53,199 bases of DNA from Prolixibacteraceae bacterium (GTDB taxonomy: Bacteria > Bacteroidota > Bacteroidia > Bacteroidales > Prolixibacteraceae), in NCBI GenBank assembly GCA_028282705.1, contig JANQHI010000018.1, positions 1-53,199 on the forward strand, given 5' to 3'. Positions 8,764-17,519 of this stretch are shown here, piece after piece; positions within the stretch are counted from its first letter, which is position 1, and the number at the start of each line of letters is the position of its first letter. Below the pieces are notes generated by a model. That model searched no databases and had not been told where the DNA came from. It saw only the letters and a list, made by a program, of their open reading frames with translations. The position numbers and the translations under genes are program-made.

Positions 8764-9828
8764 TTAAATATTTCTATAAAAATCCAATGCCTCATACACA
8801 AGTTCTTTCCCACAATCCTGGTTGATCTTGAATTTCCCAATTTCAGGGATCAATGTAAAATTGATCCTTCCAGCCTCATTCTTTTTATCATGGGTCATTA
8901 ATTGGAAAAGGGCTTCATAATCAGGAGTAGCAATATCAAACTTACCATAAATCCCAAACAACCACTGGCAAATCTCATTCAATAAATGCCCACCAAAATC
9001 AGCTACCTTTGATGAAAGATATAACTCCACCATCATTCCATAGGCAACTGCATAGCCATGAAGGATAGGCCTATGTTGCTGCATGGCAAGGCTCTCAAAA
9101 GCATGGCCTGCTGTATGCCCAAAGTTTAGGGCTTTTCGAATATTTTTCTCAAAAGGGTCATTGGCAACAAAATATTCCTTTATTGCAACAGAATTTTTAA
9201 TAATGTCTTGAAGTGATTTATAATCAATAGTTTCCAAATCAAAAGAGACTAGCTCTTCATGATGGGAAGTGCTTTTAATAAAACCATGCTTTACCATTTC
9301 AGCAAACCCCGACAAGAAGTTTTCCTGGTCAATTGTTTTTAAGAAATGGGTATTAATAATTACTGAGTTGGGTTCCCTGAAAGTACCAATTTCATTTTTT
9401 AGCCCATTAAAATTAATCCCTGTTTTACCCCCCACTGAAGCATCAACCTGAGAAAGCAAGGTGGTTGGGATATTCACAAAATCAATCCCTCTTTTAAAGG
9501 TGGTAGCAGCAAAACCAGCCAGGTCAGTCAGCATTCCACCCCCAATGTTTATCAACAGGGATCTCCTGTCTGCTCCCTGCATGCTTAAAAATTCCCATAT
9601 TTGAGCAACTGAATCCAGCTTTTTATTTGACTCCCCTTCAGGGATAATAATCTCTTTAATATGCTGTTCTTCCAGAAAATCATTGAAAAGTGGCAAACAA
9701 TGTTTTTTTACATTTGTTTCTGTTGCCAGGAATACTTTTCCTCTCTGGTAGTTGTTAATAATTTCAGAAAGTGCACGTTCTACTTCCTGGGTAAAGATAA
9801 TTTCAGAAGTTTTATTTGAATTTACCAT
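8764..9828 (-). CDS. aroB: 3-dehydroquinate synthase
   Basis: 354-residue NAD- and metal-dependent enzyme making 3-dehydroquinate from DAHP, step two of the shikimate pathway. The family motifs GGGMLTDLAGFAATTFKRG (about 96-114), TTLLSQVDASVGGKTGIN (about 122) and the metal-ligand histidines in LNFGHTAGHAFES (about 235) and HGYAVAYGM are visible. It is the first gene of an aroB-aroA operon. The 99-bp gap to the divergent gene at 9928 should contain both promoters. Nothing unusual was seen. Confidence 0.95.
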   Translation of the reverse strand: MVNSNKTSEIIFTQEVERALSEIINNYQRGKVFLATETNVKKHCLPLFNDFLEEQHIKEIIIPEGESNKKLDSVAQIWEFLSMQGADRRSLLINIGGGMLTDLAGFAATTFKRGIDFVNIPTTLLSQVDASVGGKTGINFNGLKNEIGTFREPNSVIINTHFLKTIDQENFLSGFAEMVKHGFIKSTSHHEELVSFDLETIDYKSLQDIIKNSVAIKEYFVANDPFEKNIRKALNFGHTAGHAFESLAMQQHRPILHGYAVAYGMMVELYLSSKVADFGGHLLNEICQWLFGIYGKFDIATPDYEALFQLMTHDKKNEAGRINFTLIPEIGKFKINQDCGKELVYEALDFYRNI

Positions 9829-9927
9829 CTCTCAGTATTAAATTGCAGTAAAGTTATACATAATTTTGTTCTGGATTTTGAATGCACCCATTATGGGCTT
9901 AAAAGTTTTAAATTTGATAATGGAAAC

Positions 9928-10380
9928 ATGATTATAGAAAATAATAAACGCACAAGAAATATAAAGAGGATTTTTCACCTAGGAAGTTTATTGGTAATAG
10001 CTGCTGGGATTCTAGTTTATTATGAGATGTATGGGGCTGCTTTGCTCACAGGTGGTGGGTTTATGTTATGGATACTGTTTTTCCAGTTTGCAGATTACCA
10101 ATATGTTAGTTTTTCTGATGATAATAACAGGATTGTATTGCGTTACTACCCTGTGGGGAAATTTGGCAAAAAAGAATATAGCTCCATAGATTTCCCTGTT
10201 CAGAACCTGCATGATATGTATTTTGAAAAATCAATGTTTGGGCTTTTTGCTGACCTTGTCCTGGTAGTGAAAACCAAACGTGGCATTGCTGAATATCCAT
10301 CAGTCAGTTTTTCGGCAGTAAGCAATGAAGATAAACGTAAAATTGAAGGATGCCTGAATAACCTACTTGAAAATAAATAA
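9928..10380 (+). CDS. Conserved membrane protein with two N-terminal helices
   Basis: 150-residue protein with two adjacent hydrophobic helices (about 17-34 and 36-52) and a soluble C-terminal part (about 55-150) rich in beta-strand-like segments, reminiscent of a small PH-like domain. No catalytic motif is visible. It is divergent from aroB and 18 bp before dprA, so it is probably cotranscribed with dprA. A TAAATTTG sequence at 9909-9916 matches the Bacteroidota -7 box, although a well-placed -33 box is not seen. Confidence 0.75.
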   Translation: MIIENNKRTRNIKRIFHLGSLLVIAAGILVYYEMYGAALLTGGGFMLWILFFQFADYQYVSFSDDNNRIVLRYYPVGKFGKKEYSSIDFPVQNLHDMYFEKSMFGLFADLVLVVKTKRGIAEYPSVSFSAVSNEDKRKIEGCLNNLLENK

Positions 10381-10398
10381 GCTTAAAAACCCTCAGAT

Positions 10399-11505
10399 AT
10401 GCAACAAAACCTAATACACAAAATAGCCTTATCAATGATCCCTGGGATTGGTGGGGTGCTGGCACGTAACCTGGTTTCTTACACTGGCAGTATTGAAGCT
10501 GTTTTTTCAGAATCAAAAAAAAACCTGCTAAAAATTCCAGGTATAGGAGAGGTAAATGCAGCCAGAATAAAAAACAATGATTACCTGGTCAAAGCTGAAA
10601 AGGAAATCCAATACATTAATGACCACCAAATCAAAGTATATTTTTATACTGATACTGATTATCCAAGAAGGCTAGCTGGTTGCCATGATGCCCCTGTGGT
10701 ATTATATGCCAAAGGGGATTTTCATTTTGATATGGACAGGGTTGTGAGCATTGTGGGTACACGCAATGCAACCAATTATGGAAAAGAGTTTTGTGATGAA
10801 CTGGTTAGTGAAATGGCAGCAAGGAATTACCATGTGTTAATAGTTAGTGGCTTGGCATATGGTATTGATGTGCAGGCTCATAAGTCTTCTCTGAAAAACA
10901 GTATCCCAACCATTGGTGTATTAGGGCATGGTTTAGACAAACTCTACCCAAGCATGCACAGGGAAACTGCTGAAAAGATGCTGAAAAATGGGGGGTTGGT
11001 TTCTGATTTCCCCAGTGGCTCAAAAATTGACCCACAAAATTTCTTGCAAAGAAACAGGATCATTGCTGGCCTGGCTGATGCAACCATAGTTGTGGAATCA
11101 GGTAGTAAAGGGGGGGCATTGGTTACTGCTGACATTGCATCTTCTTATAATAGGGATGTATTTGCTGTACCTGGCAAAGTAGGGGACACTTATTCAAAAG
11201 GTTGCAATAAATTGATCAAAAACAATGGGGCAGCATTGATGGAAAGCCTTGATGACCTGGAATATATTATGGGGTGGGAATCAGGGAAAACAAAACCTGA
11301 TGCTGTCCAGGCAAGTTTGTTCCTTGACTTGAAAGGGAAAGAGTTAGAAATATATAATGCCTTGAAAGAAAAAGGTGAATTATTTATTGACCAAATTTGT
11401 TCAGTAGTGAACCTACCCATGGGGCAGGTTTCATCAACACTCCTTGAAATGGAGTTTGAAGGGATTGTTGCAGCTTTACCAGGGAAAATGTACAGAATAA
11501 AGTAA
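10399..11505 (+). CDS. dprA: DNA-processing protein DprA
   Basis: 368-residue DprA/Smf protein that loads RecA on incoming single-stranded DNA in natural transformation. An N-terminal helix-hairpin-helix-like region (IPGIGGVLARNL and IPGIGEVNAARI, about 15-55) precedes the Rossmann-like DprA core (VSIVGTRNATNYG, VSGLAYGIDVQAH, GSKGGALVTADIA). A C-terminal winged-helix domain (about 305-368) follows. All hallmark segments are present and the length is normal. It follows the small membrane protein by 18 bp. Confidence 0.94.
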   Translation: MQQNLIHKIALSMIPGIGGVLARNLVSYTGSIEAVFSESKKNLLKIPGIGEVNAARIKNNDYLVKAEKEIQYINDHQIKVYFYTDTDYPRRLAGCHDAPVVLYAKGDFHFDMDRVVSIVGTRNATNYGKEFCDELVSEMAARNYHVLIVSGLAYGIDVQAHKSSLKNSIPTIGVLGHGLDKLYPSMHRETAEKMLKNGGLVSDFPSGSKIDPQNFLQRNRIIAGLADATIVVESGSKGGALVTADIASSYNRDVFAVPGKVGDTYSKGCNKLIKNNGAALMESLDDLEYIMGWESGKTKPDAVQASLFLDLKGKELEIYNALKEKGELFIDQICSVVNLPMGQVSSTLLEMEFEGIVAALPGKMYRIK

Positions 11506-11565
11506 TTCCTATTTTGATAAGAACAACCTCAAACTGGGTTTATTTTGTTTTCTTATTTTTGTGCC

Positions 11566-12894
11566 ATGAAGAAGACATTTGAAAGCTTAAAAATATCCAA
11601 ATCAATATTAAAAGGGTTAGGTGAAATAGGATTTATAAAGCCCAGCCCCATCCAGTCAAAAGCAATTCCTGTGATAAGTTCTGGAGCTAATGTGGTGGGC
11701 ATTGCCCAAACAGGGACAGGCAAAACAGCAGCTTATCTTTTACCCTTGTTTACAAAACTGGTTAAAGCTGAAGGGGTTGACCCAAGGGTGGTTGTCTTGG
11801 TTCCAACACGCGAACTATCCATGCAGGTAGGAGAAGACATTGAAGAACTTACCCCTTATTCAGACATTAGGTATGCTGCTGTATTTGGTGGGATAGGCTG
11901 GACAAAACATGCTGCCCTTATTGAACCTGGGATAGATATCCTGGTAGCTACCCCAGGGCGTCTATGGGATTTGCATAAAACAGGTTATTTATCTTTGAAA
12001 AAAGTAAAATACCTGGTTATTGATGAGGCTGACAGGATGCTTGATATGGGCTTTATGCCACAGCTTAGGCAGATATTTGAGATATTGCCTGCAAAACGCC
12101 AGAACCTATTATTCTCAGCTACTTTTTCCGAAAAGGTAGAAGGCATGGCACAAGAATTCCTGGATCATTTTGAACGGGTTGAGGTGTCAAAATCAGCCAC
12201 CCCTGCCAGGCTGGTAAAACAAAGGCTTTATAAAGTACCCAATTACAGGACAAAGTTGAACCTGGTCAGGCACTTATTGGAAAATGAAGAGCAATTTACC
12301 AGGGTGATCCTGTTTGCCAAAACCAAGGAACATGCTGAAGGGATTTTCAAAGTGGTGAAAAGGAAAACAGAAGGTGAGGTCAGGATACTTCATTCCAACA
12401 AAGGGCAATCATCACGCATAAATGCCATCAAGGCTTTTAAAGATGGAGAAGTAAGGGTACTCATTTCAACTGATGTGTCAGCACGTGGGTTGGATGCCAG
12501 CCAGGTAAGCCATGTCATAAATTTTGATATCCCACCACGTTATGAAGATTATGTGCACAGGATTGGGCGCACAGCCAGGGCAGGAAATAAAGGGGTAGCA
12601 CTCACCTTGGTTGACCCATCAGAAGAGTGGCACCTAGAAAAGATTGAAAAGCTGATCAGGATGGAGATACCTGTAAATGATATTCCAGAGGAAGTAGAAA
12701 TTATCCCAACAGAGTTTGATGAAAACCAAAAACAACTCAGGGAAATTGACAGGCAGAAAAAAATAGATAACCCTGATTACCAAGGGGCTTTTCATGAGAA
12801 AAAAAGGAAACTTTCAGCAAAAGACATGGGCAAATATACTGATAAGTTTAAGCGCACAAAAAAGAGGCAAAAAAGAAGCAAAAGGAGAAAATAA
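11566..12894 (+). CDS. DEAD-box ATP-dependent RNA helicase (RhlE-like)
   Basis: 442-residue RNA helicase, probably acting in ribosome assembly or mRNA turnover. The Q motif and Walker A (AQTGTGKTAAYLLP), motif Ia (PTREL), the Walker B DEAD box (DEADRMLDMGF), SAT and the C-terminal RecA domain with HRIGRTARAG are all present. A basic tail (about 400-442, rich in Lys/Arg) likely binds RNA. The ATG at 11566 is chosen over an in-frame TTG at 11545. It converges with the minus-strand alkC-like gene with a 32-bp gap. Confidence 0.93.
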   Translation: MKKTFESLKISKSILKGLGEIGFIKPSPIQSKAIPVISSGANVVGIAQTGTGKTAAYLLPLFTKLVKAEGVDPRVVVLVPTRELSMQVGEDIEELTPYSDIRYAAVFGGIGWTKHAALIEPGIDILVATPGRLWDLHKTGYLSLKKVKYLVIDEADRMLDMGFMPQLRQIFEILPAKRQNLLFSATFSEKVEGMAQEFLDHFERVEVSKSATPARLVKQRLYKVPNYRTKLNLVRHLLENEEQFTRVILFAKTKEHAEGIFKVVKRKTEGEVRILHSNKGQSSRINAIKAFKDGEVRVLISTDVSARGLDASQVSHVINFDIPPRYEDYVHRIGRTARAGNKGVALTLVDPSEEWHLEKIEKLIRMEIPVNDIPEEVEIIPTEFDENQKQLREIDRQKKIDNPDYQGAFHEKKRKLSAKDMGKYTDKFKRTKKRQKRSKRRK

Positions 12895-12926
12895 CCTGAG
12901 TGAGGCAATTTTTAACTGCCAAAAAT

Positions 12927-14012
12927 TTAGCCCAGCAACTCTATTTCCTTTTTGGCTTTTGGTTCACCATTCACAACTACCTCTAAGGTATGTACCCCTG
13001 GGTAATGTTTCCTGGTTGACATGTTGGCAAATGAATGCTTCTTGGTTACCTTATGTTTCCCTGGTTCTAAAACAACCTCTTTAATCTGGAAAACTTTAGG
13101 AGATGTTTTGCCATTGGCTTTTACAAAATGGGTTATATATTCCAGCCTTACTTTTTGGGCTTTTTTAGTGTCAACATGCAGGTCAAAAGCAAATTCAATG
13201 GTTTCACCAATTGTTGCCTGGTCATGTGAAAGTTTAAAGCTACTAACTTTCATTTTATCAGGGTTGGCAAAACCAAATAGAAGCATTGCCTTTTTATTAC
13301 CTTGCTTGAGCAATGTCCTACATGCATGTTTAATAATCCAGTCAGTATTCTTTGAGGTTCCTTGCCACCTTTCACAAATTTCCAGTACCACTTTAGGGTG
13401 GCTTTTTGATATGTCATTCAGGTTATTGGCTACACTTTTCCTGACAAATTCTTCAGGGTCATCCTTTAGTTTTTCAAGGATGGGTAAAATAGAGGTAGGG
13501 TCTTTTTTCAAGGCAGGGACCGCCATTGCCCATGGCAAACGTGGGCGGCAACCTTCACTGGCAAAACGCCTGACTTTGAAGTCATCACTTTCAGCCCATT
13601 TATACATATAATCCATAGCTGCAGGAAGGTCTTTTATAAGGAATGGCCTGATCCCAAATTCTGAAGAGCCACATTTGGTAAATTCTCCCAATGCAGGCAT
13701 TGAAATATCCCAATGCTCCAACCCATAAACTTCAACAAAATCAGGTAAGACAATGGCTTCAAAACCTTGAACTCCTGGTACAATCTTCAACAGGATTTCA
13801 ATGGAAGTGGCATAGTCATCAGGAAGGTGTTTTTTCAGCATAACAGTGGTATGCCTCATTTTTTCTTTTAATTCCCTTTCTTTCCAACCTGTATCACAAA
13901 CATCATCAACAAATTGGTCAGCACTAAACTCTCCATAGTGCTTTTTTATAAGGTTGGCAAACAGTTGTACTTTATCTCTTGGGAATAGGATATCTTTTAA
14001 TTTTTCAGCCAT
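12927..14012 (-). CDS. AlkC-like DNA alkylation repair glycosylase
   Basis: 361-residue HEAT-repeat protein. Residues about 1-250 carry the helical-repeat DNA alkylation repair fold (WAESDDFKVRRFASEGCRPR, DPEEFVRKSVANNLNDISK). Residues about 265-361 form a beta-rich, Ig-like C-terminal domain. That HEAT plus Ig-like layout is known for the AlkC branch, which excises N3-methyl purines without base flipping, and not for AlkD. Assignment to AlkC is from architecture and is fairly firm. It stands alone on the minus strand and converges with the helicase. Confidence 0.85.
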   Translation of the reverse strand: MAEKLKDILFPRDKVQLFANLIKKHYGEFSADQFVDDVCDTGWKERELKEKMRHTTVMLKKHLPDDYATSIEILLKIVPGVQGFEAIVLPDFVEVYGLEHWDISMPALGEFTKCGSSEFGIRPFLIKDLPAAMDYMYKWAESDDFKVRRFASEGCRPRLPWAMAVPALKKDPTSILPILEKLKDDPEEFVRKSVANNLNDISKSHPKVVLEICERWQGTSKNTDWIIKHACRTLLKQGNKKAMLLFGFANPDKMKVSSFKLSHDQATIGETIEFAFDLHVDTKKAQKVRLEYITHFVKANGKTSPKVFQIKEVVLEPGKHKVTKKHSFANMSTRKHYPGVHTLEVVVNGEPKAKKEIELLG

Positions 14013-14123
14013 GGCAATTTATATTTAGGTTGAAGGATTACAAGATATGAAATTCCATTCAATGATTTTCCTTTTATCTTTGGGTTTTATAATTTGATCA
14101 GTTTAAAGAAAAATATCTTTCAT

Positions 14124-16721
14124 ATGGATAGGAAGTATGTCTCAGCAACGCTAATATCTTTTTGTTTTATTGTGTTATTTACAAGTGCTTGTACCTATAA
14201 TAACCAGGAACATTTTATTACTGATGCAGGATACAGGAAACAGGTAGAGCAGGATTTTGAGAAAGTAAGGGTACTGGCTGAAAATCGTGGGCAACAACTT
14301 TTTGATGTTTTTAATAAGGATCTTACTTTGGAAGAAAAAGAAGCCTTAAAATTTTTATACGCCTATATGCCATTAAATGACTTAACCAATAGTACTGGTG
14401 GTTTTTACTTGAAAAATGTGAAATTGGCATTTGCTGCACGTGATTCTTTCCCCTGGGGAAAAGATATTCCTGAAGATATTTTCCGCCATTTTGTTCTTCC
14501 CCACAGGATCAATAATGAGGATACAGATACTGCCAGGGCAGTATTTTTCAGGGAGTTGTTGCCACGTGTAAAACACCTGGATATTGAAACAGCAGCCCTC
14601 GAAATTAACCACTGGTGCCACGAAAAGGTGAGTTACCAACCCACCAACATCAGGACCATGGCTCCTTTAGGGGTCATTAAAACTGCCTATGGGCGTTGTG
14701 GTGAAGAATCAACATTTACAACTACTGCTTTAAGGGCAGCAGGGATACCAGCCAGGCAGGTATACACCCCACGATGGGCTCATGTTGATGATAACCATGC
14801 ATGGGTTGAGGTGTTTGTTAATGGTACGTGGAAATACCTTGGGGCTTGTGAACCAGAGCCAGAGCTGAATATAGGCTGGTTTGATGCCCCTGTGCTGAGG
14901 GCAATGATGGTGCATACCAAAGCTTTTGGGAAATACAAAGGTGATGAACATGTGTTGGGGCAACATAATAAATACTCCATGCTGAACCTGCTTTCAAATT
15001 ATGTCCCTGTAAAAGAAGTGGTTGTTAAAGCAGTTGATAAAAATAATCATGCCCTTGAAAATGTATATGTTGAGTTTGGTTTATACAATTATGCTGAATA
15101 TTACCCTTTAAAATCAACCATAACAGAGGCAGGTGGTTTGGCGTCCATTACCACAGGCTATGGGGATATCAGGGTTTTTGCCAGTGATGGCAAGGGAAAT
15201 TTTGATATTAGGAAAATAACTGTTGAGAAGGAAGATACAGTAACCATTCAATTGGGAAAAAAAGCTGGGCAGGCTTATTCAGTTTCTTGGGAAAACACCC
15301 CTCCTGTTACCAAAGTAGCCCCTCCTGTTGAATCAGAAAAAGCAGAGGCTAATAAAATACGTTTCCAATATGAAGATTCTGTAAGGAATAATTATATCAA
15401 TACTTTTTATACTGAAGAAAAAGCAAAAGAATTAGCTGTTAAGTTGAACCTTGACCCAAAACATTTGTGGGCTATTATGGCAGAAGCAAGGGGCAACTAT
15501 CCTGCCATTGAAGAGTATTTTTTAGGAGCAAAAAATGTGGACAGCCCTTATGCATTGAAGTTATTGAAAGTAATTGAGGGTAAGGACCTGCATGATGCCA
15601 CAGCAGCAGTTTTATTAGACCACCTGGGAAATGTCCAGGTGAAAGTTGGCTATCCAACTGAGATGTTGGAAAAATATATCCTTAACCCAAGGATTAAAAA
15701 TGAGCAGTTGACAGCTTATAGGGCATTCCTGAAGGAACAATTTTCAACCATGGTAAATGATGATCCTGGAAAAACAGCCAAAGCTGTGACTGAATGGATC
15801 AATAAAAATATTTCAATTGACAATGAATGGAATTATTATAAAACTGCCCTGTCTCCAAAGGGTTTATATGAACTAAAAGTTAGTGATGAGCAAAGCAGGG
15901 ATATGTTTTTTGTGGCTGTTTTACGTTCATTGGGCATTCCCGCGCGCATTGAGCAAACAACCCTAGTACCCCAGTACTTTAATGGAGAATGGGTTACCGT
16001 TTCTTTTGATGGTAAAGGGCAATTTGTTACACCCAAAGGATTCATTACAATAAAAAATAAAGAAGGGCAGGTAGATACCCCACAATATAGGATACATTTT
16101 GGCCTGGCTAAATTTGATGGGCAGAGGTTTACTACCCTTGATTATGGTTGGGGAAGGAAGCTCAGTGAGTTTCCTGAAAACATGGAAATTGAGCCAGGAT
16201 ATTACCAGTTAACCACGGGAAATCGCCTGCCTGATGGAACTGTATTGGTCAACCAATCTTATTTTACTATTGAAGAAGGTAAAGCCAGTGAAGTGGAATT
16301 GGTGGTCAACCAGGATCAAAGACCATTGGAGGTGTTGGCAAATTGGGATACAGCCCCTAAGGATGAAAACTATACCATTGTGGGTTGGATTGACCCTGAT
16401 ACTGAACCAGGCAACCATTTTATTAATGACCTTAAAACTGCTGAATCAACCTTTGCAAGTAATACCCTGGCCATAACTTTTTATTGTGGCAATCAAAAAC
16501 AATTAGGCAAATTAAAGGAAAGGGTTTCTATACAATTCTCTTCCCAAATAGATAAAGAGTGGCAGTTATTAAAAGATTTTTATAATAATACTGGTATTTC
16601 TTCTGAGGCCAACCTTCCAGTTTTTGTGGTTATTGGTCCTGAAGGAAATGTATATTTCCATGCAGCTGGGTATAATATTGGCACCCCTGAGCAACTATTA
16701 AAAATTATGGGCAGGTTATAG
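14124..16721 (+). CDS. Lipoprotein with two transglutaminase-like units and a thioredoxin-like C terminus
   Basis: 865-residue predicted lipoprotein; the lipobox is LFTSAC within the first 25 residues. The first transglutaminase-like domain has the nucleophile in YGRCGEES (about residue 192) and histidine in DNHAWVEV (about 225). A second, similar unit at about 535-635 (SPKGLYELKVSDEQS ... LRSLGIPARIE) lacks the cysteine and is presumably inactive. The last 110 residues (TLAITFYCG ... LPVFVVIGPEGNVYF) resemble a thioredoxin fold without CxxC. The ATG at 14124 is preferred to the TTG at 14094. Its stop abuts that of the PIN toxin gene on the other strand. Substrate unknown; cell-envelope peptide processing is plausible. 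Confidence 0.85.
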   Translation: MDRKYVSATLISFCFIVLFTSACTYNNQEHFITDAGYRKQVEQDFEKVRVLAENRGQQLFDVFNKDLTLEEKEALKFLYAYMPLNDLTNSTGGFYLKNVKLAFAARDSFPWGKDIPEDIFRHFVLPHRINNEDTDTARAVFFRELLPRVKHLDIETAALEINHWCHEKVSYQPTNIRTMAPLGVIKTAYGRCGEESTFTTTALRAAGIPARQVYTPRWAHVDDNHAWVEVFVNGTWKYLGACEPEPELNIGWFDAPVLRAMMVHTKAFGKYKGDEHVLGQHNKYSMLNLLSNYVPVKEVVVKAVDKNNHALENVYVEFGLYNYAEYYPLKSTITEAGGLASITTGYGDIRVFASDGKGNFDIRKITVEKEDTVTIQLGKKAGQAYSVSWENTPPVTKVAPPVESEKAEANKIRFQYEDSVRNNYINTFYTEEKAKELAVKLNLDPKHLWAIMAEARGNYPAIEEYFLGAKNVDSPYALKLLKVIEGKDLHDATAAVLLDHLGNVQVKVGYPTEMLEKYILNPRIKNEQLTAYRAFLKEQFSTMVNDDPGKTAKAVTEWINKNISIDNEWNYYKTALSPKGLYELKVSDEQSRDMFFVAVLRSLGIPARIEQTTLVPQYFNGEWVTVSFDGKGQFVTPKGFITIKNKEGQVDTPQYRIHFGLAKFDGQRFTTLDYGWGRKLSEFPENMEIEPGYYQLTTGNRLPDGTVLVNQSYFTIEEGKASEVELVVNQDQRPLEVLANWDTAPKDENYTIVGWIDPDTEPGNHFINDLKTAESTFASNTLAITFYCGNQKQLGKLKERVSIQFSSQIDKEWQLLKDFYNNTGISSEANLPVFVVIGPEGNVYFHAAGYNIGTPEQLLKIMGRL

Positions 16722-17141
16722 GTTTGTAGCCATGGTTTTAAGGTACATTTCTGGAGAGAGTACCCCAATCTCACTTTTTGAATAGTCTTTAATGTTTCGT
16801 GTTAAAATCACATCAATAAAACCTGCTTTTGTAGCTGCAAAATTTTGCAAGGCATCTTCAAAATCTTTGAATCCTGAACCTAGAGCTTGCAAAACAATAT
16901 TTTTATCCATTACTAAAATGTCTACTATTGTTATTAGTTGGCTTAGCTTTTCAATTACCCTGCTGTGCCTGGCAGTTTGTTTCAAAAGATAATATACATT
17001 GCTACAAATCACAGGTGTTATAAAACCTTTAATTTTATTTGATTCACACAATGAAAAAACCTTGGTTGCATGGTCAGAAAAAGGTTTCCTGTCAAAAAAA
17101 AAGTCCAGGACTACATCAGTATCAATTAGTATTTTATGCAT
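16716..17141 (-). CDS. PIN-domain toxin (VapC-like ribonuclease)
   Basis: 141-residue PIN-fold protein, a predicted metal-dependent RNase toxin. Acidic residues expected in the active site are visible: LIDTDVVLDFFFD at the N terminus, SNVYYLLKQ near residue 46, DFEDALQ near 92 and FIDVILTRN near 107. It starts 1 bp after the antitoxin stop and is surely translationally coupled to it. Its stop overlaps the end of the convergent transglutaminase gene (tail-to-tail within 6 bp). RNA target unknown. Confidence 0.9.
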   Translation of the reverse strand: MHKILIDTDVVLDFFFDRKPFSDHATKVFSLCESNKIKGFITPVICSNVYYLLKQTARHSRVIEKLSQLITIVDILVMDKNIVLQALGSGFKDFEDALQNFAATKAGFIDVILTRNIKDYSKSEIGVLSPEMYLKTMATNL

Positions 17142-17142
17142 G

Positions 17143-17391
17143 TCAGAGGTATTTTTTAGTTAGCCCTTTTGATAAATTCTTTTTATAATCGAAATTTTTA
17201 GGTGATTTAAATGCCCCTTGTAAAGATTTAGCCAAAGGAGTAATTTCTACATCAGTTTTATCCTCTTCAACAGTTAATACTTTTAAGTAATTTTCAATGA
17301 TACTAGACAAACTGCGCCCTTTATGTTTTGCATATTTTTTAGCTTTCTTAATGATAGATTCTTCTATGGTAAGTGTAAGTTTTGAATTCAT
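17143..17391 (-). CDS. Ribbon-helix-helix antitoxin of the PIN toxin
   Basis: 82-residue protein. The N-terminal segment KLTLTIEESIIKKAKKYAK followed by HKGRSLSSIIENYLK matches the RHH/DUF6364-type antitoxins: a beta strand, then two helices. The C-terminal half would wrap the PIN toxin. It is first in the two-gene operon. The promoter upstream is flanked by two ACACGTGT palindromes, fitting autoregulation by a dimeric RHH protein. Confidence 0.9.
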   Translation of the reverse strand: MNSKLTLTIEESIIKKAKKYAKHKGRSLSSIIENYLKVLTVEEDKTDVEITPLAKSLQGAFKSPKNFDYKKNLSKGLTKKYL

Positions 17392-17415
17392 GGCACGTTT
17401 CTTTTTTTATTGATT

Positions 17416-17477
17416 CACACGTGTAAAGGTATGAATAAAACCATAGGCGTGCAAAAAAATGTAATTTTACACGTGTG
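17416..17477 (-). promoter_or_regulatory. Toxin-antitoxin promoter between two palindromic operators
   Basis: CACACGTGTAAA at 17416-17427 and its reverse complement TTTACACGTGTG at 17466-17477 each contain the palindrome ACACGTGT, with centres 52 bp apart (about five helical turns). Between them on the minus strand is a -33-like TTTG (17455-17452), a 20-bp spacer, and a -7-like TACCTTTA (17431-17424). This matches the Bacteroidota sigma pattern TTTG ... TAnnTTTG with one mismatch. The downstream palindrome overlaps the -7 box. This is an autorepression layout; binding by the RHH antitoxin is inferred. Confidence 0.75.
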
Positions 17478-17519
17478 TTTAATTGTGCAGGCTTACAAGT
17501 ATCTTAAACTTAAACAATC

